From assembly GCA_900542295.1 (NCBI GenBank), contig UQNJ01000002.1:124001-188000 (forward strand): 64,000 nt of DNA, read 5' to 3'. The notes beneath the pieces are model-generated. The model had not been told where the DNA came from and did not search any database. It was given only the letters and a program-made list of their open reading frames with translations. Shown in pieces: positions 1 to 7,197 of this stretch; the first letter of the stretch is position 1, and each line of letters opens with the position of its first letter. This DNA is from an uncultured Eubacteriales bacterium (lineage in GTDB: Bacteria; Bacillota; Clostridia; Peptostreptococcales; Anaerovoracaceae). Made by a program: the position numbers and the translations under genes.

Positions 1-65
1 TAATTTCCGTTATCAAGTTCAAATACATCCTTTGTTTTTCCGGTGTAAACTAATTTGTTTTCCAT
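1..65 (-). CDS. purC: SAICAR synthetase, N-terminal fragment (cut by window edge)
   Basis: Only the first 21 codons lie in the window. They read MENKLVYTGKTKDVFELDNG, which matches the start of phosphoribosylaminoimidazole-succinocarboxamide synthase, the enzyme joining aspartate to CAIR in purine synthesis. The ATG at 65-63 is preceded by GGAGAAATGAC, a good ribosome site. It lies 43 bp downstream of purE on the same strand, so a purE-purC operon is very likely. The remainder is outside the window. Confidence 0.8.
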   Translation of the reverse strand, partial: MENKLVYTGKTKDVFELDNGN

Positions 66-108
66 GTCATTTCTCCTTTTCTTTCTTACTCGCTAATAAT
101 AAATTACA

Positions 109-597
109 CTAAAATCTTGCAGAAATATCGGCATCCTTTGCCAATACTTTTTCTGCGTCTTTCTTTCTTTTTTCTGCAAGTCTTTCTGCCGCTTCCCTAT
201 CTTCTATTGCAAGCATCTGAACTGAAAGCAATGCGGCATTTACTGCTCCGTCTATGGCAACTGTAGCTACGGGAATTCCTGAAGGCATCTGCACAGTTGA
301 CAGTAGTGCATCGATGCCGTCTAATGTCGATGATTTCACAGGAACTCCTATAACCGGCAAAGTTGTGTTGGCTGCCAATGCTCCGGCAAGATGAGCTGCT
401 TTTCCTGCAAAAGCTATGATTGCACCAAATCCGTTTTCTCTTGCATTAGCTGAAAACTCGGCAGCTTCTTTAGGCGTTCTGTGAGCCGAGTATACATGCA
501 CCTCAAATGGTACTCCCAATTCTTTAAGAGTATCCGCAGCTTTTTCTGCTACATTTAAATCGCTGTCAGAACCCATAACTATACCGATCTTCTTCAT
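109..597 (-). CDS. purE: N5-carboxyaminoimidazole ribonucleotide mutase PurE
   Basis: This 162-aa protein has the usual length for class I PurE, which converts N5-CAIR to CAIR in de novo purine synthesis in the cytoplasm. The GSDSDL phosphate-binding motif is at residues 9-14, SAHRTP with the catalytic His near residues 37-42, and [16 protein letters not shown] near residues 86-101. The glycine-rich loop reads [10 protein letters not shown], where most class I enzymes read AGGAAHLPG; the Lys is unusual but the His is kept. AGGAGG lies 4 bp before the ATG. It is first in the operon with purC and has its own promoter at 628-657. Confidence 0.93.
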   Translation of the reverse strand: MKKIGIVMGSDSDLNVAEKAADTLKELGVPFEVHVYSAHRTPKEAAEFSANARENGFGAIIAFAGKAAHLAGALAANTTLPVIGVPVKSSTLDGIDALLSTVQMPSGIPVATVAIDGAVNAALLSVQMLAIEDREAAERLAEKRKKDAEKVLAKDADISARF

Positions 598-627
598 CTC
601 ATCCTCCTGTTTTCATTATTTTATTTT

Positions 628-657
628 ATTATACCAATTCTAAAATTTCATTGTCAA
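628..657 (-). promoter_or_regulatory. Sigma-A-type promoter of purE-purC
   Basis: On the minus strand TTGACA (657-652) is followed by 18 bp and TATAAT (633-628), both perfect hexamers. The purE start is about 30 bp downstream. No convincing PurBox pair or purine riboswitch was found in the 200 bp upstream. Confidence 0.8.
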
Positions 658-811
658 TCTCAGCATAAATAAACGGCTGCACTTATTCTCTTTCTTTTAC
701 ATGTCATTCGCTTATTTACGAACGTTTTTAGAATATACGCATATAATATCCGTTTAATTCTCCTTAAAAAATTATGTTTTTACTTGACGAAAGAATAAAT
801 AATTCGTATCA

Positions 812-840
812 TTGACACAAAAAAACTTGGATGATATACT
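812..840 (+). promoter_or_regulatory. Sigma-A-type promoter of the TRIC-family gene
   Basis: TTGACA (812-817), a 17-bp spacer and TATACT (835-840) stand 26 bp before the ATG of the TRIC-type gene, with AAGGAG in between. The rest of the 598-866 gap is AT-rich and holds the divergent purE promoter and nothing else recognised. Confidence 0.8.
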
Positions 841-866
841 CTTAGTAGTTTTGTAAGGAGCCGCTT

Positions 867-1493
867 ATGACAGAATTTTTACTTTTATCTTTTGAAATAA
901 CAGGGACCTTGGCCTTTGCCGCATCAGGCGCTATTTTAGGACTTGAAAAGCATATGGATATACTCGGCATATCCATTCTGGGCCTTACTACAGCTGTGGG
1001 AGGCGGTGTAATCCGTGATTTGATACTTGGTATCACGCCTCCTATGACATTCAGAAATCCCATATACGCAACCATTGCGATTGCAACTTCCGTTTTAATC
1101 TTTATAATAGCAAGAAAATACCCGTTATTCAAAGGACACTTATATGAGTTGATTATGCTTATCATGGACTCTTTAGGTCTCGGAGTATTTACAGTAATAG
1201 GCATAAATACGGCTTATTCCTTAAATAATGATTACAGTACTTTTCTGCTGATATTCGTAGGTGTCGTTACAGGCGTAGGCGGCGGTGTCATAAGAGATAT
1301 GATGGCAGGAGTAGCCCCTTATATATTTGTAAAGCACTTCTACGCAAGCGCTTCAATTATAGGAGCATTTGCATGCGTTGTAATATGGCCTTATGCCGGA
1401 AGCGTTCCTTCAATGTTTACGGGAACGGCTATAATAATAATGCTTCGTCTGTGTGCGGCAAAGTTTCGCTGGAATCTGCCGAAAGCTCACTGA
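867..1493 (+). CDS. TRIC-type (UPF0126/YadS-like) trimeric channel membrane protein
   Basis: This 208-aa protein is almost wholly hydrophobic, with about seven predicted membrane segments. Two internally repeated glycine motifs, GGGVIRDLILG near residue 48 and GGGVIRDMMAG near residue 137, mark the tandem three-helix repeats of the UPF0126/TRIC family. Structural work on prokaryotic TRIC proteins shows trimeric cation channels; the physiological substrate here is unknown. AAGGAG lies 8 bp before the ATG. It is monocistronic, with its own promoter and a hairpin terminator shared with the convergent gene. Confidence 0.85.
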   Translation: MTEFLLLSFEITGTLAFAASGAILGLEKHMDILGISILGLTTAVGGGVIRDLILGITPPMTFRNPIYATIAIATSVLIFIIARKYPLFKGHLYELIMLIMDSLGLGVFTVIGINTAYSLNNDYSTFLLIFVGVVTGVGGGVIRDMMAGVAPYIFVKHFYASASIIGAFACVVIWPYAGSVPSMFTGTAIIIMLRLCAAKFRWNLPKAH

Positions 1494-1509
1494 TTTAACA
1501 TGATAATCT

Positions 1510-1543
1510 AAAAAGCAGGCACTCAAATAAATGCCTGCTTTTT
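1510..1543. terminator. Bidirectional intrinsic terminator
   Basis: AAAAAGCAGGCA (1510-1521) and TGCCTGCTTTTT (1532-1543) form a perfect 12-bp stem with a 10-nt loop. A run of T on one side and A on the other lets it work for both the rightward TRIC gene and the leftward gene ending at 1545. Confidence 0.9.
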
Positions 1544-1544
1544 A

Positions 1545-2282
1545 TCAGTTTTCGTTGTTTTCGTTCTCATCCTCTTCACGGTTTTCAAGAGGTTTTCCAA
1601 GGTTAAATACTTCCGGATTTATCTTGTTTCTGAATATCACCAACAGTCCTAATGTTATCACTATCATCGCTATAAACGAATAGAGAATAATCTTTACATC
1701 ACCTGTTTTTGACATCTTTAAAGCCTCTCTCTGATCCTCCGGTACAGACCAGTCGAGTTTTATCTCCACAACGTCGTCTTTATACTGCTCTCCTGTGCCT
1801 TTGCTGAATGAGAAATAAATTCTGTATTTTGTGTCATTCTTTTTAGCCGCATTGGCAAGCTGGTTTTTTTCAAATATCTTTCCGTCTGAATTTTTCACGC
1901 TTCCTTCATAAAGGATTTCTTCGCTGCTTTCATCATATATCTTAATCTGAAGAGCTTCATTCATAGATTCATTTTCGGAAACTACATCAACTTTAAATTC
2001 AGTATCTATATCCTCTTTATTATTTACCCTCAAAAGATATATTTTTTCAATCTCCTGATCTATTATATCCGCACCCTTAAGCTCAATGTTCTGGCTAACC
2101 TCTGCCTGATCATTTTTGAGCTCTACAGAGATCTGTTTTTTAGCATCTTCAGAAAACAACTCAACTTCGTTTTCCGCCTGCGGATTGTACATTTTAAATG
2201 CAACCGCAGCCACTATCAATACAAATATTACAAAAATCAGTCTTTTTGCTGTTTTTACACTATTCTTATCCGATTCTTTCAT
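1545..2282 (-). CDS. Two-TM surface protein of unknown function, sorting-signal-like C-terminus
   Basis: I do not recognise the family. The 245-aa protein has an N-terminal membrane segment (residues about 14-31) and a long polar extracytoplasmic region that alternates like a beta-sandwich, loosely resembling TasA/camelysin-type surface domains. The C-terminal end holds MSKTGD (about residues 191-196), a hydrophobic stretch and a basic residue, like a degenerate LPXTG sorting signal. The tail after the second segment is long and acidic (about 28 residues), which argues for a stable membrane anchor rather than sortase cleavage. It is monocistronic and convergent with the TRIC gene. Confidence 0.55.
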   Translation of the reverse strand: MKESDKNSVKTAKRLIFVIFVLIVAAVAFKMYNPQAENEVELFSEDAKKQISVELKNDQAEVSQNIELKGADIIDQEIEKIYLLRVNNKEDIDTEFKVDVVSENESMNEALQIKIYDESSEEILYEGSVKNSDGKIFEKNQLANAAKKNDTKYRIYFSFSKGTGEQYKDDVVEIKLDWSVPEDQREALKMSKTGDVKIILYSFIAMIVITLGLLVIFRNKINPEVFNLGKPLENREEDENENNEN

Positions 2283-2394
2283 TATGCGTCTTCCATTTCA
2301 GTCAAAATTTATGCTTAGAGCAATGTTATATTATTATACTATAATTCGGAAGAATTTGCACTAAATTTTTTGCATATATAAAAAATCAAAAAAT

Positions 2395-3783
2395 TCATCT
2401 TATATCTATTTCTGTATACCGGTATTCTACTTCTGCGCCGGTCAACCCTCTGTCATCATACTCTGCCTCACCGCACTGGTTATCATACGGATCTATTCTC
2501 ATATGTATTTTAGCAGGAGCCAATTCCTTTTGAAAGCCATCATTGATAGGTACTCTGTATGGGTCTACATTTCCAAAGAAAAAATTCCATCTGTCAAATG
2601 CACCTCTTATATAAGAAGAACCTCCATATGACAAGTCAGCATAAACCCACCCTATCGACGGTACATAGAATCTCGCCCAGTCATGCTCTCCCACATCACC
2701 CGGCTTTGCATCAAGGCCAGACTGCCATACGGCCGGAATACCTGCAATGCGGCAAAGAGTAATAAACAAAAGCGCCTGTACACCGCAATCTCCTCTTCTG
2801 TTCAAAGCACAATACTCAGGTATATTATCTATACTGCAATAATCTCTGACAAACCTGTAATCAGTCTTTGTGGTTATAAAGTCATAAAATCTTCTAACAA
2901 TCAAAAGTGGATTAGTCTCACCCCCTGTAAGCTCTTTTGCCAATTCTGTCAAATGCGGTGTAAACCTGATGTGGGGGAATTCCTCTTGTAAATACTTTTT
3001 TTCTTCTTCAGGCACATCGGTACGAGCAATCTCTTCTAAGTTAGCCTTGGACAAATCTATATAATCTAATTCGTTGTCAAATTCATATTCTGCAGAAAAA
3101 ACTTGTCCGTCTCCAGCCTCAATATCAAAATATACAGTCGGTTGTATATCCTCCTTTTGCGGTAAAGATGTGCAATCAGGTGATATTTTAATTATCTTAA
3201 GATTCTTAACACTTCCTTTTTCTAAAGGTAACGGCATGTGTACATGCAGTCTCTTGCCCTTTTCTACTGCCTCATTCTTAAGGTTGAAGTCATGCCTTAT
3301 ATGTATATGTGCCGTCATCTTACTTTGACCGTTTTCTCCCATCCTCAAAACAGCATTATCCACAACACTTTGAATGAGCGAATAATCACTTTCATCACCA
3401 TTTTCGGTGGCAGACCACAATTCAGGGTACACTTTATATAATGTTGCGTCAAAACAGTCTATAAATTTTACTTTTCCATCAATATACATCCAGTCAGCCT
3501 TGTCTTCAATTCTAAGTTCTTCAAGTTCTTGAGCCGTCATTGAGGGGATTCTTTTCTGCATTACAAAAAGCGCCTCTTCTTCGGAAAGTGTATATCTGCT
3601 TTCAATATAATCAAGATTGTTTAGTTCAAGTTCAAGCCTACATCTGAGGGGATATGAAATCCCCTCAGACATCAAAAGTCTACGAATTGCTTTTCTTGCT
3701 CCGGTAAAATTTCCACTCCACTTTTCTTTCATAACCGCTTCGGGAAGATCAACCGCAAGATATTTTAAATCAGAATATTTCAT
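2395..3783 (-). CDS. Cytoplasmic transglutaminase-like (papain-fold) protein
   Basis: This 462-aa protein has a C-terminal transglutaminase-like core. Cys333 (GDCGVQ), His367 (GEHDWARFYV) and Asp383 (VYADLSYGG) give the family's Cys-His-Asp triad in the right order and spacing. The N-terminal 250 residues are not recognised. There is no signal peptide, so it probably acts inside the cell, as a peptidase or amidase rather than a cross-linker. It is last in a three-gene unit with an APC permease (13 bp upstream) and an M19 dipeptidase, which suggests it processes an imported peptide or amide. The start is supported by AGGAG before the ATG. Confidence 0.8.
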   Translation of the reverse strand: MKYSDLKYLAVDLPEAVMKEKWSGNFTGARKAIRRLLMSEGISYPLRCRLELELNNLDYIESRYTLSEEEALFVMQKRIPSMTAQELEELRIEDKADWMYIDGKVKFIDCFDATLYKVYPELWSATENGDESDYSLIQSVVDNAVLRMGENGQSKMTAHIHIRHDFNLKNEAVEKGKRLHVHMPLPLEKGSVKNLKIIKISPDCTSLPQKEDIQPTVYFDIEAGDGQVFSAEYEFDNELDYIDLSKANLEEIARTDVPEEEKKYLQEEFPHIRFTPHLTELAKELTGGETNPLLIVRRFYDFITTKTDYRFVRDYCSIDNIPEYCALNRRGDCGVQALLFITLCRIAGIPAVWQSGLDAKPGDVGEHDWARFYVPSIGWVYADLSYGGSSYIRGAFDRWNFFFGNVDPYRVPINDGFQKELAPAKIHMRIDPYDNQCGEAEYDDRGLTGAEVEYRYTEIDIR

Positions 3784-3796
3784 TTTTTTCTCCTAA

Positions 3797-5185
3797 TTAC
3801 TCTATTCCCTCTCCTTGATAGTCTCTTCCGCCATTTTTCCTTCTGAAATACATGTATACAAATACTCCAAGTACATTTATTCCTATTCCTATCAATGCTG
3901 CTTTAGGTGCGTCTATAAACTCATTGACCATAAGTATCAGATAAGCAATGCAGGTTAAATATATGGTAACCTTTCCACCCCATACCTTATACGGTCTTTC
4001 GAGATCAGGATATTTTTTCCTCATAATAAGCACCGCAAATACAGTCATTACATTAAGTATTGAAGTTGTAAATATAAGCATGTCAGTAAGATCCTGAAGG
4101 CTATTGAATATTACTAATACTACAGCCATTCCCGATGCTACTATGATTCCGTAAGTAGGCACTCCACGCTTTTCATCTAGATGTCCGAACAGCTTAGGGA
4201 AATATCCCTCCCTTGCCATTGCATAGTATGTACGAGGGTCACATAAAGTGTTTACATTGGCTGAGCCAACTATGCCTACAGTCATACATACAAGTAAAAT
4301 CCATGTGCCCGTTCCACCTAAAGTTCTGGCTACAGCCTCATTACCAAGATAAAGGTTTCCTTCATTTATCATAGCAATTATGTCTTCATGAGGCAACACC
4401 TTATAAACTGCCAAATAGAATAATGCATAAATCAGAGTAACACCTACTAAAGAAGTGATTATTGCAAACGGTAAATCTTTCTTTGGATTACGCATCTCTT
4501 CTGCTACTGTATTCAAATTGTACCATCCGTCATATGCCCATAATGATGCAAATGTTGCAAATCCTATCATGGAAATAATATCTGTGATATTTCCTCCCTC
4601 AGCGCTTGTTCCCTCAAGAGAAAGGCTCAAATCAGGAGACTGTTCGCCTGTTGCAAGACCTACTCCTATTATCATAACTATAGGTATAAGCCTTATAACC
4701 ATAGAAAAGTTTTGATAAAGCGACATTTCTTTTACACCCAAAAGGTTTATAACCATAAGTACCAAAATTATAAGTATAGCTATAACTTTTACCATAGTAT
4801 CGCTTATATCGAATACTGTCCTGTATGCAGTTACAGCAGCCATGGCTAAGGCTGCCACACCTCCTGAGCCCACAAGTAAGAAACATGAAAATCCGTTTAT
4901 AAATCCGAACACAGGATGATATGCCTTGCTCAAATATATGGTCTGTCCTCCCGCAACCGGCATACTTGCTCCCAATTCAGCAAAACACAGACCTGAAATA
5001 ATTGTTATAAGTCCTCCTACTATCCATGCCACCAGCGACCATCCCATACTCATGCCGGTACGCTCAAGCACATAACTTCCCAAATAATATATTCCGGAAC
5101 CTATTACCATTCCGGCTACTATACTGATACCGCTAAAAGGTCCTATGGCTTTTTTAAAGCTGCCCTCATGTTGTTTGTTATCCAT
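3797..5185 (-). CDS. APC-superfamily amino acid/peptide permease
   Basis: This 462-aa protein has about 12 membrane segments. The N-terminus reads GMVIGSGIYYLGSYV, the glycine-rich unwound first helix typical of APC-superfamily (LAT-like) transporters, followed by AELGASMPVAGG in helix 2. It likely imports amino acids or short peptides by antiport or proton symport. It lies 27 bp downstream of the M19 dipeptidase and 13 bp upstream of the transglutaminase-like gene, so the imported compound is probably their substrate. The exact substrate cannot be read from the sequence. Confidence 0.88.
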   Translation of the reverse strand: MDNKQHEGSFKKAIGPFSGISIVAGMVIGSGIYYLGSYVLERTGMSMGWSLVAWIVGGLITIISGLCFAELGASMPVAGGQTIYLSKAYHPVFGFINGFSCFLLVGSGGVAALAMAAVTAYRTVFDISDTMVKVIAILIILVLMVINLLGVKEMSLYQNFSMVIRLIPIVMIIGVGLATGEQSPDLSLSLEGTSAEGGNITDIISMIGFATFASLWAYDGWYNLNTVAEEMRNPKKDLPFAIITSLVGVTLIYALFYLAVYKVLPHEDIIAMINEGNLYLGNEAVARTLGGTGTWILLVCMTVGIVGSANVNTLCDPRTYYAMAREGYFPKLFGHLDEKRGVPTYGIIVASGMAVVLVIFNSLQDLTDMLIFTTSILNVMTVFAVLIMRKKYPDLERPYKVWGGKVTIYLTCIAYLILMVNEFIDAPKAALIGIGINVLGVFVYMYFRRKNGGRDYQGEGIE

Positions 5186-5212
5186 TTTGCTTTTTCCTTT
5201 CTTTAAGATATT

Positions 5213-6172
5213 TTATAAACATTCTTTTAAAATACGCAATACATTTTTGCAGCATATTTTTTCAACTGTTTCATCTGAAAATATTTTTTCAAGCCTGCAC
5301 ACTACTTCTCTGTAAAAAATATAATTCCCAAATTCCATGTTGCAGTCGATACCATCAAAGTCCGATCCAAATGCCACATATTCTTCTCCCATAACAGAAA
5401 CCATATATCTGATATGCTCAACTACATCTTCCGCAAAGGTTTTCGATGAATTTTCTCTCAAGAACGAGGCATTAAAATTTACACCTACTATGCCCCCGCT
5501 TTCAGCTATGCATTTAAGCTGCCTATCCGTAAGATTTCTTGGATGATTACATAATGTTCTCGCACAAGAATGAGATGCAATGAAAGGCTTATCACTATGC
5601 TTTGCCACATCATAAAATCCGCCCTCCGACAAATGCGACACATCCACTATCATACCCAACTCATTCATCCGTTTTACAGTTTGAATTCCGAACAGTTTTA
5701 GTCCTCTCATATGCTCTTCTTCGTTTATGTTTGCAGGATAACCTATGCAATTTTCATTATTCCATGTAAGAGTGAGAAGTCTGACACCTTTTCGATAAAG
5801 TTCATCAAGTCTTTCTATTTTGTTTTCTAACAGCTGACCATCTTCAACAGTCAAAATCGCCGACATTTTATTATTGATTTTATTTGTAATTACATCATCA
5901 TAGGACAAAGCCGGAATAATTAAATCCGAATTTTCTTTCATTTCTTTTTCGTAAAACTCAACAAGTTTGCGAAAAAGTTCATAAGGCTTTTCATCAATGC
6001 CATCTGCTTTGGCCTCATTTCCGGTTGGCAGAAATATAGCAAAGAACTGTCCCAAAGCTTCATTTTTTTTCATCGTTTCAAAATCCACAGACAGTTTATT
6101 TCTTCTCAAATGTTGATTTTTTAGATATCCCTCAAGCAGAGTATCGCAATGCATATCAATTATGCGCATCAT
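5213..6172 (-). CDS. Peptidase M19 (renal/membrane dipeptidase family)
   Basis: This 319-aa zinc dipeptidase has the M19 signature elements: DMHCDT near residues 6-11 (His-x-Asp metal ligands), the bridging Glu in TVEDGQ, VDVSHLSE with a metal His, ASHSCAR, and GSDFDGI near the C-terminus. M19 enzymes cleave dipeptides, often with a D-residue at the C-terminal side, and some open beta-lactams. No signal peptide is seen, so it is probably cytosolic. AGGAGG fits the second of two adjacent ATGs (6169) slightly better than the first. It is first gene behind a sigma-54-type promoter. Confidence 0.9.
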   Translation of the reverse strand: MMRIIDMHCDTLLEGYLKNQHLRRNKLSVDFETMKKNEALGQFFAIFLPTGNEAKADGIDEKPYELFRKLVEFYEKEMKENSDLIIPALSYDDVITNKINNKMSAILTVEDGQLLENKIERLDELYRKGVRLLTLTWNNENCIGYPANINEEEHMRGLKLFGIQTVKRMNELGMIVDVSHLSEGGFYDVAKHSDKPFIASHSCARTLCNHPRNLTDRQLKCIAESGGIVGVNFNASFLRENSSKTFAEDVVEHIRYMVSVMGEEYVAFGSDFDGIDCNMEFGNYIFYREVVCRLEKIFSDETVEKICCKNVLRILKECL

Positions 6173-6208
6173 TTCACCTCCTTTCCTGTGTGTACACTTT
6201 ATATAAAA

Positions 6209-6223
6209 GCAAAAAATATGCCA
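6209..6223 (-). promoter_or_regulatory. Sigma-54 (-24/-12) promoter of the dipeptidase operon
   Basis: The minus strand reads TGGCAT-N5-TTGC followed by T. The GG and GC are separated by exactly 10 bp, as the RpoN consensus TGGCAC-N5-TTGCW requires. The predicted start site is near 6197, leaving a leader of about 25 nt that contains AGGAGG and the dipeptidase start. The nearby gene for a sigma-54 activator makes this more than a chance match. Confidence 0.75.
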
Positions 6224-6242
6224 ACAACATATAAAATGTTGT
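6224..6242. promoter_or_regulatory. Dyad operator candidate next to the sigma-54 promoter
   Basis: ACAACAT-ATAAA-ATGTTGT is a perfect 7-bp-arm dyad that starts directly upstream of the -24 element. A close relative, CAACAT-TTCAG-ATGTTT, is found at 9008-9024 beside the activator's own promoter. The pair could be the binding site of the Fis-type HTH of the activator; its position close to -24 is atypical for an enhancer. Confidence 0.45.
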
Positions 6243-6326
6243 AAAGCATATTTCTATTAAAAATCGCCGTTTATTCAACTATTTCGTTCAAATCTAATCG
6301 CTTTTCATAGATCCATTCACAATTGT

Positions 6327-6362
6327 CGTTCTTTTTTCGGACTGACGTTCTTTTTAAAGAAC
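6327..6362. promoter_or_regulatory. Possible enhancer (UAS) for the sigma-54 promoter
   Basis: CGTTCTTTTT occurs twice, at 6327 and 6346, 19 bp apart. The second copy extends into GTTCTTTTTAAAGAAC (6347-6362), a perfect palindrome. It lies 120-150 bp upstream of the -24/-12 promoter, the usual enhancer distance. The same palindrome could instead be a weak hairpin ending the upstream transcript, but its loop would be too tight. Confidence 0.35.
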
Positions 6363-6392
6363 ACTTTCGCCGATATTTTTAAAAGTTTTGTT

Positions 6393-7184
6393 TCAAATAA
6401 CTTCCCTTCCGCACATTGCCGCTACATCTTTCATTATTCCCTCTGCTTTCTTTGCATCCATATTCGATGCACTCATACATATTATAAATGGATTCTCCGT
6501 CATTACAATCCCCATATCATGGAGTGCATTTACATCAAACCCGGTTTGCTGTGCCACCGAAATATTATTGTTGGAAAACTGTGAAAGTATATCTCTTCGT
6601 TGGTGATAAGAAAGTATCTTGAGCATATGAGCACTTGCCGAAGCAGAAATCAACTGTCCCTTATACAGCCTCTTTAAAAGGCTTCCCACCTCTCTTACCG
6701 AATGATAATTATCTCTTTCAGGATTTCTTTCATCCCACTCAAAAATCATACATTGTATCTTGGTATGCACAAGACCCAGTTTTCTCATGGTTTCATTGAC
6801 ACATTCCACTCCTACTATTGACAGTAAAATGTTGAAAGCAGAATTATCACTTATTACTATCATCATGTACAGCAAGTCCTCAATATGAAGTTTTATTCCC
6901 TTATGTAAAAAATCTATTACACCAACAGTAGATTCATACTCGTCTTCCGGTATTACAAAAGGTGGTTTCTTTTTAAGTTCATACTCATCATCAAGCCTTA
7001 TTGTTCCTTCCTCAATCTGCTTAAAAACTTCTATCATCAATATAAGTTTTGCTATGCCCAAAGACGGAAACACATCACAGTTTCCGACAAAAAAACTTAT
7101 ATTTTTTTCTATATCACAAAAATATATCCCTATTTGTCCATCTGCACCACTTATTCTATCCTTTATCATTTCAGTAAGTTTCAT
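6393..7184 (-). CDS. Cytoplasmic beta-lactamase-fold protein, predicted catalytically dead
   Basis: This 263-aa protein follows the class A beta-lactamase/serine hydrolase fold along its length, but key residues are missing. The SxxK motif is replaced by GIAK at residues 43-46 (FPSLGIAKL aligned with FPAASTIKL), so the nucleophile is Gly. SDN is intact at 112-114. The KTG motif reads QTG at 213-215. There is no signal peptide or anchor. The gene starts 13 bp after the sigma-54 activator gene and is probably co-transcribed with it. I infer a ligand-binding or regulatory role for the activator rather than hydrolysis; this is untested. Confidence 0.75.
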   Translation of the reverse strand: MKLTEMIKDRISGADGQIGIYFCDIEKNISFFVGNCDVFPSLGIAKLILMIEVFKQIEEGTIRLDDEYELKKKPPFVIPEDEYESTVGVIDFLHKGIKLHIEDLLYMMIVISDNSAFNILLSIVGVECVNETMRKLGLVHTKIQCMIFEWDERNPERDNYHSVREVGSLLKRLYKGQLISASASAHMLKILSYHQRRDILSQFSNNNISVAQQTGFDVNALHDMGIVMTENPFIICMSASNMDAKKAEGIMKDVAAMCGREVI

Positions 7185-7197
7185 ATTGTACCCACCT

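Noticed and set aside
690..740. PurBox-like CATTCG/CGAACG pair upstream of purE
   Set aside because: Spacing between the central CGs is about 10 bp rather than the 16-17 bp of known PurR box pairs.
842..1204. Open frame antisense to the TRIC gene
   Set aside because: It mirrors the coding frame of a clear membrane protein and has no ribosome site.
6347..6362. Terminator after the pseudo-beta-lactamase gene
   Set aside because: The perfect palindrome has a 2-nt centre and no T run; an operator reading is more likely.
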